Below are positions 1 to 13,103 of a stretch of DNA of 64,000 bases, piece by piece. The notes under the pieces are model-generated. The model had not been told where the DNA came from. It ran no database searches and saw only the letters and a program-made list of their open reading frames with translations. Both the position numbers and the translations under genes were made by a program. Source of the stretch: Bimuria novae-zelandiae CBS 107.79 (Eukaryota > Ascomycota > Dothideomycetes > Pleosporales > Didymosphaeriaceae); contig ML976671.1 in NCBI GenBank assembly GCA_010015655.1, positions 684,533-748,532 of the forward strand, given 5' to 3'. The stretch's first letter is position 1, and each line of letters begins with the position of its first letter.

Positions 1-1169
1 TTACTTCGTTGGTCTCTGCTAGCGTAAGGATAGTTATAGCTACTTATAAAAAGTTAATTATATTAACCTTAGTCTCTTAGCCTTTACAGTCCTCAGCAAA
101 GTAGCCTTATTTACTGTATTAAAGATAAGCTTTATTCTTAAACCTCTATTCTTGCTCTTTCTATAAAATGCTACTTTTACTCTAGTAGTCCTTTTTTAGC
201 TTATATAGCTGCTTTCCTTTGCCATTTTTCTTTTTGTACTATTAGGCTTTATTAGTTATAATAACGCCTCTGTCCTTATCTCTTATTATTGGTCGGGTGC
301 CAATTTTCTTTCTAGAGAGTAATTAGGTGCCATGCTATTTTTCCAGCTTTTATTTATATAGGTAATTATCTACTTTAATAGGATTATTTATAAGCTCTTT
401 TAGAATATCTACTTTTTCTTGGTAGACTATTTTATTTTTAACTGTCTCCTTTAGCCTATTATAGTAGGCGATTATAAGTGAGACTTCTCCTTATTTATTA
501 AGTTCTGCTATAATCTATTTAAACTTTAAAGTGTAAAGTACTGCTAATTTTTCTTAGCGTAGATGTTAGTGGCATATTTTAGCCTAATATTCTTTATTAA
601 TTATACTAAATATCTCTTTTATAGCTTTATAAAAGGCCTTTTAGTCTTTAAAGGCGTCCTTAGTAGCGTCTAACTTATAACTCTTAAGCTTGCTATGCTT
701 AAGGAAGTTATTAATTATTAGCTTAGCCTATATAGCTACCTTATCCTGTATATTTATATTAGTAACTAGGATCTTATTTTATTCCGTCTTAAACCTTCCT
801 AAATTATAATAGATAAATAGTTCTATTTATATTAAGAACGTTCCTAGGTATCCTTTACTAGTATAAGGTTTAGGCTTAAGAACCTTTAGTTAGTGCTTTA
901 CATCCTCTTAGGTACTTATTTTCTCGCTTATCTAGTTAATAATTTCCTAAAGCTAGGCTATCTAAGCCGCTTATTTAATAACTAGCTCTCTTAGAGTCTT
1001 TTCTCTATGCGTCTGGATCGCTAGGGCTAAGGTTGTTAAGCTAGGTCCTGCTATTATACTATAAGGTAGTTAAAGTGTTATAGGGCGCTCTTGCTTAGTC
1101 TAATCTATGTTAAGGTAGTAAGGTAATAAGGTGCCTTATAAATTATTTAATAATACAAGTTAATGCGAC
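1..1169. other. AT-rich, RIP-like DNA without a readable gene
   Basis: The DNA is rich in TA, TTA and CTAG, poor in CA/TG, and full of stops in every frame, the usual look of RIP-mutated transposon DNA. I could not assign it to a transposon class. It ends exactly at the left target duplication of the gypsy element. Confidence 0.6.
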
Positions 1170-1684
1170 TGTTACGATCACGAACCCCACAGGAATAAGG
1201 AGACTAGACAATTACGCTAAGGAAGTAATTATTAGCGAAATAACTAGGTCGCGGGAACACACGAAGACGCGGGACAGCTTAGATTAGTAGTTACGTAATA
1301 TAGTCCCGTATAAGCGAGAAGTCTAAGGGACTACGAAAGTCCTAGGGACCATAAAAGTCCTAGAGACTACAATAGCTTAGCAGGACTATAATAATAATGT
1401 AGATAATAGTAAGGACTAGAATAAGTAGTATATAGTTTAATAATTTCTCTATACTTCTCCTACTCCTCGTAATTAACTTAATATACTATAAGTATATCTT
1501 TTATAACAGATTAGTAAATCTCCTAGTTAGTTATTCTATAGTTTGTTATAGAATTAGATTATTCTAAAAACACACCCCGTAGCTACCTTTAGCTTTTAAC
1601 TACTAAATATCCGCAAGGCACTTCTTCCTTAACCTATCCTCCCTTAATCTAAACTAGGCTTAGGTACGTAGAATCCTTGTAACA
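1170..1684 (+). repeat. 5' LTR of the gypsy element
   Basis: Begins TGTTACGATCACG and ends CTTGTAACA. It contains about three tandem copies of an 18-bp unit near 1318-1375. The same LTR recurs at 7893-8407 and, as a solo copy with more tandem units, at 31378-31965. Confidence 0.93.
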
Positions 1685-1689
1685 CTTTA

Positions 1690-4600
1690 ACTACCTAAAG
1701 GTTCAAAATAACGAAAATAGCTATAATAGCCATAATAGTAAAGGTCTTAATAAGAAGTACAGCTTCTAGACTAACCATAAACACTATAATAGTGTTAGCT
1801 AACTAGGCTAATAAAATATAGTAGCTTAAAGAGTAGCTAGCTAAACTAGCAAATTACGTTTTAGCTACTATAACTATAAGAAGAATATCCTTTAAGGTTC
1901 CTAAGATCTATAAAGGTAAAAGAGAAGGACTTAAGGCATTTCTTATAAATATAGAACTATACTACTAATATAACAAGGATATCTTTAAAATAAAATAAGT
2001 AAAAATCCTAGCAGCAGGCATGCATATAAAAGGCAAAATAGCTAAATAGCTACAACCCCTTACTAAGAATTACTTAAAGAACAAAGATAATATCGTAGAA
2101 TATAGTAATAAAATTAAGAAAGTGTTTAAGCATTAGGCATCCTTTAAGGAATAAATCTAGATTATATTTAAGGAAGTTAACGAGGAAAAATAAGCCTAAC
2201 GTAAGATATAAAGGCTTAAGTAAATAAGATTAGCTAGTACGTACACGGCTAAGTTTAGGCACCTCTAAGCTAAAATTAATTAAGATAATGCCCCACTATA
2301 GGCGGCCTACTACAACGGACTAAAGGAAAGTATTAAGGATAAGCTTACCTACTACAAATAAATAGACAACCTAGAGGAACTTGTAAAACTAGCTATATAA
2401 ATTAATAACTAACTGCATAAATAATAATTAAAAAAGTAAGAAAGTAATTATATCTAACCTAATATTAAAAGGAGCCAGAAACCACGAAAAGACCGTAATA
2501 AAGACATCGTAATAGCTAATAAAGCTTACGAATAGAAACCTAGGAAGTAGCGTAAGGACTATAAGAATAGACTATCTAACTAAGAATAAAAATAACGCTT
2601 TAAAGAGAAAGCATGCTTAGGATCCGGAGAATAAAGTTATTTCTAAAGGAATTATTTAAAGAATAATAATAGGCAAAGCAAGAAAGCACGAATTATCTAA
2701 GTAGTAATAGCTATATTATAGGCACTAACACCTATATTATAAAAAATAGATAAAGATAACGTCTCTGACATAGAACTTAAAGTTCTAGAGACAACAGAAG
2801 AAACAGAATAGAGGATAGTACAAGAATATAAGGTCTTTCTCTAAATAGCAGAAGGAAACTACTAGATATACAATAGTTATATGCATACACCTAAGGACTA
2901 TTCGCAAAAAATCACGTTAGAAGGGCTAAGGGCTACTTTAACCTACGAAATTGCTACTAAGTACTAAGGAAATGTGCTAATACTAGGATAGCAGATTAGG
3001 ATTAAGGAATAATATAAGCAGGTAGCCTAGTTCCTGTGTAACAAGAAAGATTATTAGCTACACAAGATTAAATAAGAGCTAGTAGTAATATTACTAAAAA
3101 AAATATTAACTATAAGTTTATTAATAATTACAAACTAATAATAACTTACTATAAACATTTCCCTAATAAATAGGCACGTTACTACAAAGAATTAAGATAG
3201 TAGAAGTATTTTAATAATAAATGCCAGGTGCACAAAGCACACAAGGAAGCTACTAGGTAGTACCCTAAAAGTATAAACGTGGGATTAGTAATAACTATAA
3301 GAAACTAATAAATAGAGGGCATAAGCCCTAAGCACTTATAATAAATTAGATAGCTAGACTATAATAAAGATTACTTAGCACACCTATATTAAAGGGAACA
3401 AATAGTAGTATTAGAAATAATACTATTATATAGAAACCTTAAATCTTAGGAATGCCTAGTTACAGGATGCAAAAAACACAGAGAACCCTAAAAAGAAAAA
3501 AAGGTCTAGCGAATTAAAGATACTAGGAGTACCTATAAATTACTTTATTAGAAATAATAAAAAAAGACCAAAACTAACCTAGAAATAAAAGAAACCACAC
3601 GAACCTAGGTTAAGGAGGCAAAGGCTTCCTAGGACACTACTAGACAAGCCGACAGTAAGTCAGAAAACTAGGGCGCCACTAGGCAAAAGACCTTACTAGT
3701 AGAGGCGCGACCACGAAGGCAAAAAGGGTAGAAATAGGTGTAAGTAACCTATAACTAACTAAGAAAGTTATAATTAATAGTTACTAAGTAATAGCGCCAA
3801 TAGACCCTAGAGCAACTAGATATCTAATATCCCTAAAAATAGTAGAAAAATATAACCTGCCATACTAGAACAAGGAAACACTAGTACAGGTAGAAATGGT
3901 AGATAGGACGATATCCTAAGGATATAGTAAAGGCTAGTTATGCCTTAAAACAACGCTATTACCTATTAGCCTAGATAAATTCTGGGGCTAATATAGCTTT
4001 ACGATTATAAATCTTGGAAGCATAAAAGTAATTATTAGCTATAATTAGCTTCTAAAGCATAACTCTATTATAGACTAGTAAAAAAAGACACTACTTAGCT
4101 AAGAACTTATATTAAAGGTTACTAAGACGCGCAAGTCACGGAAAATATAACTATTAACTTTAAACACCTTAGTAAGGAGGGTTAAAGGACAAGCTATATA
4201 ACTTTTAGCTACTAAGATTATAAGAGTTATAGAAGAAAATCCAGGCTAAGTAAGGCTAATATAGGTATAATACTTAGGCCTAAGAGAAGAGGCAAAAGCT
4301 ACTACTATTTTATTAAAATATTAAGAATATACGGAACTCTGTAAAGAAATTAAAGGGGAAGAACTACTAAAACACTAAAAATAAAATTATAAAATACCCT
4401 TAGTAGAGGGCACGAAGCTACGCCCGGAATAACTATAATTAATATCTATAGACTAGGAAAAAGAAGTATAGGATTACTTAAGGAAGAACCTAGCAAAACG
4501 GTATATCTAAGAAAGTTAAAGCCCGGCGGCTTTTCCTATACTTTAGGTACCTAAGAAAAATGGCAAGCTGCGACTCTATATAGACTATAGATAGCTTAAT

Positions 4601-7170
4601 AAAGCTATAATTAAGAATTAGTACCTACTACCCTTAATTACAGAGTTAATAGATAGACTCTAGGGAGCAAAATAGTTTACAAAATTTAATATACGTAACA
4701 AATATTACTATATATAAATAATTAAAGGACACGAGTAAAAGACTGCGTTTAGGACCTAATATAGCCTATATAAGTACTAAGTAGTGCCTTTTAAACTAAT
4801 AAACGCGTCTACGACGTTTTATACGCTAATTAATAAAGCACTATATAAATACTTAGATATATTTTATACTACCTACCTTAATAATATACTTATCTATTCT
4901 ACTGGAACGCTTAAGGAGCATAAGGAACATGTAAAAAAAGTATTTATAAAAATAAAAAAAGTATTAATTACTTCTTTATCTAGAAAAATGAGAATTCTAC
5001 GTTACTAAGATAAAGTACCTAGGATTTATTATCTTACGGGAAGGTGTAGCTATAGACCTTAAGAAGATTACTACTATATAAAAATAGCTAGAACCTAAGT
5101 TAGTAAAAGATATTTAGTTTTTCCTAGGGTTTACTAACTCCTACTAAAAGTTTATTAAGAACTACTCCAAGACTATAACACTAATAACGGAACTTATAAA
5201 AAAGGACAAATAGACAGGCTTTACAAAAAAAGCTAGAGAAGCTTTTAAGAAGCTAAAAAGGCTTTTCTTATAAGTACTACTACTATAGATACACGATCTA
5301 AGAAGGCCTATAAGGATAAAAATAAACGCATTAGACTACGCACTAGGAGCGATACTCTTATAATAATATAAAGATAAGAAATAAAGACTAGTATTCTTTT
5401 ATTTAAGAAAGTTCTTAGGAGCAGAACTTAACTACAATGTTTATAATAAAGAACTACTCGGGATAGTAGACGCCTTTAAATAATAAGAAGCTTAACTTAC
5501 TAGAATACGCTTTAAAATAGAGGTGTGGATAGACTACTAAAACCTTACTAGCTTTATAACAACTAAGAAGCTTAACTAAAGACAAGTATAATAGGCTAAA
5601 TTCCTAGCAAACTTTAATTTTGCTATATACTATTAACTAGGAACGCTTAACGGCGCGACGGACGCCTTAAGTAAAAAATTAGACCTTACTAAAGATAAAC
5701 TAGAACTATATAATATTGTATTATAAGTAAGAAATAATAGAACTATTAAATATAATTAATTAATAATTAAGATCCGTGCTGCTAGTCTATATTACACTAG
5801 ACTAGAAGTACATGACTTTCAGGACTATAGTCGACTCACCACGGGACAACGAGAGGAATACGACCTATTCTAGGACGGGATTAACAAGACATAATAATAT
5901 TACTAAAACAGACTTATCGTAAGACTAGGGTACGAAGAAACCCTGATTTAAAGACTATATAAGCTTAGGGAATAGAGATACCTAGGCATTAGAGAAATAA
6001 CGCGTTAAATTATAAACGAATATACTATCTCTAAACTTAAGTAGGCAGTAACTAAGGTTATAAGCAACTATTTAGTATACTATAAAAATAAGCTAAAAAG
6101 ATATAAGTCTTATAGACTACTATAACTACTACAAGCAGCAGAGCGACTATAGTAAAATATAATAATAGACTTTATAGTAAAACTCCTAAGATTACTACAT
6201 CTAGGAACAGAATAAATATATAACACTATTATAATAATAGTAGACCGCTTAACTAAGATGGCCAAGTTCAGGCCTATAAAAGAATCCATGACGGTAGAAG
6301 AACTAGCTTATAAAGTAGACAACGTAGTATTTGCAGAATATAGACCTCTTAAGAAATTTATTACTAATAGAGACAAGCTTTTTACGTTAAAATACTAGGA
6401 CACATTTACAGTAGCTATAGGCGTTAATAGAAAGCTCTTAACGAGTTTTTACCCCTAGACTAATAGATAAATAGAACATACAAATTAGACCCTAGAATAG
6501 TACTTTTAATTCTGCGTTAATAAATAGCAGGACAACTAGGTAGAATTACTACTAATAGCCTAGTTAGTATATAACAGCACAAGGTTAGGAATAATATAGT
6601 ATTTCTTACACTACGCTAACTACGGATATAAGCTAATTACTTATTAAGATCTACAAGATATAGAAAGTATTTCTATAAAAGCCTAAGATAAGGCTTAAAA
6701 GATAAGGGAACTTTATAAAGTCTTAAGAAAATAAATTACTTAGAAAGCGCTTATAGTATTAAGGAATGTAAATAAGTAAAAAATAAAAAAACTAATCATT
6801 AAAAGGGGGGACAAAGTTTTTTTATTATAAAAGAATTTAGGGATAAAACGACCTAACAAAAAACTAGACTACCTCTAAGTAAGCTCTTTTAAAGTATAAG
6901 AAATTAAGGGACCTATTATAAATAAACTACTTTTACTAGCGGGTACGAAAATACACCTAATATTTTATAAATTATTATTAGAACTAGTACTACTAAATAC
7001 TCTAGCTAAGACTTAGTTAGATCTAGAAGACGACAAATACAAGGTTAAAGAAATTAAAGACTTAAGAATAATTTAGGATTAGTAAAAGTACCTAGTAAAA
7101 TAGAAAGGATAGCCCGAACAATATAATACTTAAGAACTAAAAGAAAACCTCACAAACTATAAAGAGGTAT
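1690..7170 (+). pseudogene. Gag-pol relic with protease, RT, RNase H, integrase and chromodomain
   Basis: Conceptual plus-strand translation keeps recognisable landmarks despite many stops. A CCHC-like remnant lies near 2614-2675. The protease motif at about 3975-3995 reads N-S-G-A where D-S-G-A is expected. RT begins near 4500 with the palm sequence K-K-N-G-K-L-R-L, and the catalytic YxDD box near 4876-4887 reads Y-L-N-N. RNase H (D-Y-A-L-G-A) is near 5331. Integrase runs about 5900-6620 with I-T-N-R-D near the second catalytic acidic position. A chromodomain remnant (Y-L-V-K-stop-K-G) is near 7090-7160. The Asp-to-Asn changes are G-to-A transitions, so each catalytic site is lost in the way RIP predicts. 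The longest open piece is 4784-5008. Confidence 0.88.
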
Positions 7171-7892
7171 AAAAGAACTTCTATTTTAAAATAAAAAAAG
7201 ACTAGTTCCGCTAAGGCTAAATAGTAAATCTAAAAAGGAAAAAAGGTTAAAGGATAAAAAAGGATTAAAATTAAGTAAAAAAAAACTTAGCCTATAACTA
7301 GCTTAAGTTAGCCCCTAGAGGTGCGAGTCGCGATAGTTTACTATAGTTAGTAGTAGTTATACCTTTTAGATCCTCCTTCTCTAAAGCCTTTATTATATTA
7401 GTAATATGCTAATTACGCTAAGCGTAGTTATACTCTTTCTCCTCTACTTTAGCTAGCTTATGCTTAAGGCAAGTAGCTAACTCTTTCGCGCAAAGAAGCT
7501 CTAGACGCTTCTTACGCTTCTCCCTCTAAACACGCTCCTAATCTTTCTTAGGAACCTACAGACTACATAGAGTATAGACAGAAATATAGCTAGCACACTC
7601 CCCGGAAGCAGCATCCACGAAACAACGTAACTTTATTTTCTAGCAGCGCTTATAACTAGATATTATCTCTAGACTATAAGATTCCACCTTCTCCGCACAG
7701 GCTCGATAAGTAGTAATAAATAAGCAAGGCGCTTTTAGCATAGTTAGTAAAGTAAGGAAAATTAAAAGGAGGCTATAACCTACTTTAAGACGCAGGGACG
7801 CGCATCTTTATATAAATTAGTAATTATACGCTAATAATATAATAAGGCAAAAAAGTAAGGTATTAGAATAATAACCTTAAGAGAAGGGATAG

Positions 7893-8407
7893 TATTATAA
7901 TTATAAACTTTATAAAAATAAGAAGACTAGATAATTACGCTAAGAAAGTAATTATTAGCAAAATAACTAGGTCGCGGGAATACACGAAAACGCGGGGCGG
8001 CTTAGATTAGTAGTTACGTAATATAGTCCTGTATAAGCGAGAAGTCTAAGGGACTATAAAAGTCCTAGGGACTACAAAAGTCCTAAAGACTATAATAGCT
8101 TAGCAGGACTATAATAGCAATTTAGACAATAGCAAGGACTAGGATAGGTAGTATATAGTCTAATAATTTCTCTGTACTTCTCCTACTCCTTATAGTTAAC
8201 TTAATATACTATAAGTATATCTCTTATAATAAATTAGTAAATCTCCTAGTTAGTTATTTTATAGTTTATTATAGAATTAGATTATTTTAAAAACACACCT
8301 CGTGGCTACCTCTAGCTTTTAACTACTAAATATCCGCAAGGCACTTCTTCCTTAACCTATCCTCCCCTAATCCAGACCAGGCTTAGGTACGTAGAACCCT
8401 TGTAACA
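7893..8407 (+). repeat. 3' LTR of the gypsy element
   Basis: It is 515 bp, the same length as the 5' LTR. Its first 35 bases align to the 5' LTR with differences that are all C-to-T or G-to-A in this copy (it starts TATTATAATTATAAA), so it is harder hit by RIP than the left copy. It ends CTTGTAACA. Confidence 0.92.
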
Positions 8408-8412
8408 GTGAC

Positions 8413-9470
8413 ACTTAGCGCAAGGCTAAATAATATAATCTTATAATAAATAAAATATCTATTTAATATGTTATGCATAGGTCTATAATTATTAAACTAT
8501 TAAAGCGCTATAAAAGCTACTAACGTTATCTAATCTCTAATCTTTACCGTGCCCCTATTCACTCTAAGTACTATCTTTATAACTTTTATAACTAATAATT
8601 AACTTATTATAGTCTTATTAAATTACTTACATATCTTAAGCTTAGGCATTTATCTTTAAGGCTTACCTTTCCTTCTAAAATAGTAATAGTTCTTAAATTA
8701 ATAATTAAAACTATATATATATTTAGGCTTCTAATCTTATTCTTCTTATCTATTACTTATAGCTTATCAGGGCTCTAGCTAATGCCTAGTGTAGTAAAGA
8801 TACTAAGTAATAACGCTACTAGTCTCGTTAAGCGCTAGTATATAGTAAATTAAGTAATAAAGTTATCTAGGCACTTAATAGACTATCCCTAGATTTATAC
8901 TTTAAATAGAGTAGCTTATTATTAGTTACCTACGTGTTATTAAGACCTTTTATAATAAGTAGAAAATCACACTATGCTTATAGTAATATAACGTTAGGTA
9001 GGCTTGTAGCTTTACATAGATGTATAATATATAGCTAGTCTTCTAGCAATATATCAATATTATTTTAGGGTTAGCTTTATAATTATTAATACTTTACTAG
9101 AAGTTATAGCTCTCTTTTAGCTATTAATAAGTAAAATTGCTTATTAAGCCTCTTTAGTTAAGCGTATGCTGTTTTGTCGCTCTAAATTAAATAACGTACT
9201 CCACAAGCGAGTGGCCGACATAAGCGAGTGGCCGAAAATGCCAAGGCCCCATTAAATCATTCTATTACCTATAGTATAACGCGATATCTTAACTACCTAA
9301 CTAGTTACTAGAATTAAAAGAAGCCTAATTATAGCTTATATTTTAAGCTATTAAAAGAGACATGTTACTCTTATTTCCATGCGCTATAGTAGTTTATAAC
9401 GTTACTAAAAGAATACTAAGATAAAGACACGCTAAAGTAATCTTTTAACCTAACTATATACCTAACTTTA
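8413..9470. other. AT-rich RIP-like DNA, with a short GC-normal tandem motif
   Basis: No gene is readable. At about 9198-9237 a GC-normal motif, GCGAGTGGCCGA, occurs twice in tandem. Its layout resembles the subterminal repeats at 12566-12616, so it may be the left end of the pogo-like element that follows. I could not pair it with a matching right end. Confidence 0.45.
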
Positions 9471-10575
9471 TAAATCTCTTTCTAACAGAGGAGCAGGTAA
9501 TTATTTAGTATATACTTAACTTAAACGCGTAAGGATTTCCGCCTTAGTTTACTACTATTAAAGATATAGCTAATTCTTTATTAGCTAAGTAGCGTTGTAA
9601 GCCTATTAGCTAGAACTAGGCTATAAACTTTATAAAGCGCTAATTAGAGCTCTAAATTAAGTTTAATTAAAAGTATAATTATAAAAGAGTCCGTTATAAA
9701 GATCCTAAGATTATACAGGGCTAGTTCTAGCTTGTAGAGAATACTAAAGCCAAGTATAGTATCCTAGATAAAGATACCTATAACTTTAATAAGACTAGCT
9801 TTATAATAGGCATAATATTAATAGGAGTAGTTATTATAGGCTTTAGGCGTCGAGGCAGGCTAAAAAGTATATAATAGAATAACTAAAGTAGACTATAGCT
9901 ATCTAGGGCATTAATATAATAGGCTAGGCAATTCTACCCTTCCTTATCTTCTAGGGCAAGTACTACCTCTCTATCTAGTATAAAGAGAAGGATCTACCTT
10001 ATAATTAGGTTATTATAGTCTCTAAGAATAGCTGGAAAATAAATAAGCTTAGTTTATAGTGGCTAAAGTACTTTAACGCGTATATAAAAAAGCGTACTAT
10101 TAGTAGCTATTAACTACTTATTATTAATAGCTACGAGAGCTATAACTCGCTTAAATTCTAATAATACTATAAGGATAATAAGATTATTACTTTCTATATA
10201 CCTCTATATTCGTCGCACCTTTTATAGCCACTAGATATAGGGTGTTTCTCGCCATTAAAGAAGGCGTATAGGCGCCAAGCTAAGGATCTAATACGCTACT
10301 ATATTACGTATATTACTAAAATTAAGTTCTTACCTTACTTTATTACTACTTTTAAAGCTATAACTACTTAAAGTAATATTTAAAAAAGCTTTTAAGGCGC
10401 TAGCTTTATTCCTTTTAATCTAAAAGTAATAATATTAAAGCTTAACGTTCGCCTACGCATACTACTACTACTAGTAGCTAATAGTAGCTTATAGTAGTTA
10501 TAGAGGCCTAGTAACACCCTAGAATTTAGGTCGTAATTAACGCTAGTAAAAGAGAGGATTTAGAGGCACCTAAAT
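9470..10575 (+). pseudogene. RIP-destroyed pogo/Fot1-like (DDE_1) transposase
   Basis: Plus-strand translation, reading through stops, gives the signature of fungal pogo-family transposases. A segment ending L-I-I-N-S-Y-E-S near 10105-10140 matches the conserved L-I-x-D-G-H-x-S block with the catalytic Asp changed to Asn. It is followed by Y-S-S-H-L-L-x-P-L-D-I-G-C-F-S-P-L-K-K-A-Y near 10200-10270. Stops are mostly TAG/TAA at Trp and Gln positions. The HTH part upstream is barely readable. Element ends are uncertain. Confidence 0.8.
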
Positions 10576-10629
10576 AGTTCCTTCATAAGCCTAGTTAAGA
10601 CCTTTAAAAAGATAGTAAAAGGCCTAGTA

Positions 10630-10690
10630 GTGGTACCGTATCTTAGTAGTTAGTGCACCACGTCAGTTAGTGCACCACCCTATTAAAATC
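10630..10690. repeat. Tandem end-type motif between two pogo relics
   Basis: TTAGTGCACCAC occurs twice, 18 bp apart, in DNA that looks less RIP-mutated than its surroundings. The layout (doubled box followed by CCC) is like the left inverted repeat at 12566-12616. I take it as a terminal region of one of the adjacent pogo-like relics, most likely the left end of the minus-strand copy. No matching partner was found. Confidence 0.4.
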
Positions 10691-12330
10691 GCTTAGCTAG
10701 CAATATAAGGCTACTAAGCCACCTATAATTAATATTATTACGCAATTTTTTAGAGTTAAGGTCTTTAAGGCCTATAGATAATTACTAGCTACTTAGACTA
10801 TTAATATCTACTTAGTATTCTAATTATTTAGCTACTACGCGACTATAAGGCGGATATAATAAATAAGACCTTATTAATATTTATAGCTTTACGCTAAGGC
10901 TGTTTTTTCTTAATAGCTTTATTAAAAGGCTTTAAGATATTCTTACTACCTAATTTAGATATTTTAATACGTTTTTAAAGTTAACTTTATGCCTTACAGG
11001 CCTATTACTTAAGGCGTTACTTAGTAGCCTTATTAGTATTAGCCCTTTGCTTTACGCGTATATCTTTAGTAGTTACTTAAGTAACACGTCTCTCTTAGAG
11101 TAGCTTTATTTTAAGCTACTAACTAGCCTAACAGGCTTTTACTTACTTACTTTTTTAAAGCTATAATTACTACTACTTAGTATTTCTTTAGTATTAATGA
11201 TCGCGGGCCCACTATACGCTATAAGGTAATTAAAAAATAGCTCTACTATAATACTTATCTAGCTAATTAAGAGGTAGAGACTTACCTTGCTTTAAGCGTT
11301 TCTTCTACGTTACTAGAGCCTCTTACAGGTTTTTATTTTTATACTCGAAGAGTTACTTTTATATAGAAATAGAGTGTATAGTTTAACTTAGCTTCTTAGC
11401 CTTATTACTACCCCTTATATTAATAATAGCCTTTAGAGGCCTATTAATCTTTCTTTAATTTAAAGTACTAAGTACTAAGGTTAATCTTTCTTGTGATTAT
11501 TAATAGGGAGGTATAGTCTAATTAAATTACTTAAGAATAATTATTAGATCTAGCGAGGAGATACCTATAGCTTTAAAAGTCTAAAGAATTATTAGCCGCC
11601 TTATAGTGTTAACCTAGGCCCCTTAGAGCAGGTAAAAGAAGTTTTTTTTAGTAATTAAGGCTAGTCCTTAGCTATTTTATAGAAAGGGTAATAGCTTGTT
11701 TAAATATGCTATTAATAGGGGCTTAAAGACGCAGACATCTAGAGGCTATAACGTATAAGTTAAATAAGGTAAATAAATAGCTAATAGGATCTTATTATAA
11801 TTATAATAGTTAATATAATTATCTTGCTTTAGCCTTTGTAAGGCGATTAAACACTTACTATAGCTATATAAGGCCTATCTAATTATTTAACTACCTAGAT
11901 TTAGATACTATAATAACGGACTAATAGTGTTAAAGATTAAGATCCTTAACCTAACTTAATTATATGTTTGTAGAGGTGGCCTAATAAATAAGAGCTAGGT
12001 CTAAGGCAGATCCGTCGGCGCATATACAGGCAATAAGCGATATCCACTTATGGCTGCCATCCTGGATAGCTTGCCTTATAGCCTTGCTTTGGTATAGAGG
12101 CCTATTAAAGATCCTCTTTGTACGGGAGGTGATGCCAAGTAGGATGCCTTTTTTATCTATATTATACGTATACTAATGCTCAATTTAATACTGCTTAATC
12201 TTTTGCTATAGAAGATTAAAAAAAAGCTTATACTTAGCTAAAGAATTAACTTTATAGTAGTTACTATTAATACTAGTTATTTATTAAGATATTAAAAATT
12301 TAGCGTTATACCTAACGAAGTAATTAATCT
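10690..12330 (-). pseudogene. RIP-destroyed pogo/Fot1-like transposase, opposite strand
   Basis: The minus strand between about 12190 and 11960 reads I-x-N-I-D-K-K-G-I-L-L-G followed by A-I-Q-D-G-S-H-K-W-I-S-L-I-A-C-I-C-A-D-G-S-A-L. This is the N-terminal part of the DDE_1 catalytic core of Fot1/pogo transposases. Downstream (toward lower coordinates) the frame fills with TAA/TAG stops and only fragments remain. It belongs to a different subfamily from the plus-strand copies on either side. Bounds are approximate. Confidence 0.7.
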
Positions 12331-12565
12331 ATAATAAACTAACTTTCTTTTTAGTAATAATAAAGGTAAAGCTTTATATTATCTACTATGTAGGTAGAAG
12401 GCCACGCTTAGTAAGGCGTTTAATATATTATAAAAGCTTTAATTCTTATTCTAGGCTAAAATTTTAATATATATAAAGTTAGTAGCTATACGCGCCTGCG
12501 TGACGTATTAGTGCCTACATATTAATATAGTATGTATAACACTATGTTCTTTTATAACTTGTCTA

Positions 12566-12616
12566 ACGTGTCTGTGCGCGTGCCGAGCCACTTCGCGTAA
12601 CGAGCCACCCAACACC
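12566..12616 (+). repeat. Left terminal inverted repeat of the pogo-like element
   Basis: A 51-bp repeat starting directly after TA. It contains CGAGCCAC twice, 17-18 bp apart. Its reverse complement aligns to 20430-20479, sharing GGTGTTG, TTACGCGAA, ACGCGCAC and GACAC blocks. Confidence 0.8.
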
Positions 12617-12664
12617 TAAAGACTGAATGACTCACTAACTTTGACGCGTCGTAACTCCACCAAT

Positions 12665-13102
12665 ATGGGGGCAATTGAAGATGCGATTGAAGCTATTCAA
12701 TCTTTGGATCCAGGAGAAAAAATTTCATATAGAAAAATAGCGGCTACCTATGGTGTAGATCGGACTACGTTGTCCCGAAGACACAAGCGCGTTCAGGCCC
12801 CAAATGAAGCCAAGAACATCAACCAGCAGAAACTCACCCCACAGCAAGAGGAGGAGCTTGTTCAATATATCAAAAGACTCACAGAGAGACATATGCCTCC
12901 TACTAGAGAGATGATACAGAACTTCGCCTCTACGATAGCAAAGGAGCCAGTCAGCGAAAGCTGGGTTACGCGCTTCATCAACCGACACAGCATTCATCTT
13001 ATCTCACAATGGGCAGTCGGCATGGACAGCAATCGCCACAAAGCTAATTCAGTGGATAAATATCGCCTCTTTTTCAACCTTCTGCACAGCAAGATGGATT
13101 AA
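12665..13102 (+). pseudogene. Pogo/Fot1-like transposase, N-terminal DNA-binding part (truncated)
   Basis: From the ATG at 12665 it encodes 145 residues with almost no RIP damage. A psq-type helix-turn-helix lies at about residues 15-45 (I-S-Y-R-K-I-A-A-T-Y-G-V-D-R-T-T-L-S-R-R-H), and a CENP-B/Tc5-type second HTH at about residues 60-130 (E-L-V-Q-Y-I-K-R-L-T-E-R and W-V-T-R-F). A longer reading frame begins at a TTG at 12641, but the ATG fits the family's usual N-terminus. Translation stops at a TAA two bases before the N gap, where family members run on into the DDE core, so this is a broken copy or a copy cut by the assembly gap. Its lack of RIP contrasts with the C-terminal half at 19590-20327. 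Confidence 0.8.
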
Positions 13103-13103
13103 T

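Larger units (their letters stand above)
1170..8407 (+). mobile_element. Full-length Ty3/gypsy chromovirus retrotransposon, RIP-inactivated
   Basis: A 7,238-bp element bounded by two 515-bp LTRs that begin TG (TA in the mutated right copy) and end CA. The flanking 5-mers are GCGAC on the left and GTGAC on the right, a target duplication differing by one C/T transition. Between the LTRs the plus strand reads, in order, a zinc-knuckle remnant, a protease motif, reverse transcriptase, RNase H, integrase and a C-terminal chromodomain remnant. This is the standard order of fungal chromoviruses. Stops (mostly TAG/TAA where Trp or Gln is expected) occur throughout, so it is dead. The LTRs differ mainly by C-to-T and G-to-A changes, pointing to RIP rather than neutral decay. 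Confidence 0.93.

Noticed and set aside
12641..12664. TTG start eight codons upstream in the pogo-like transposase
   Set aside because: Non-ATG start; the ATG at 12665 fits the family N-terminus.
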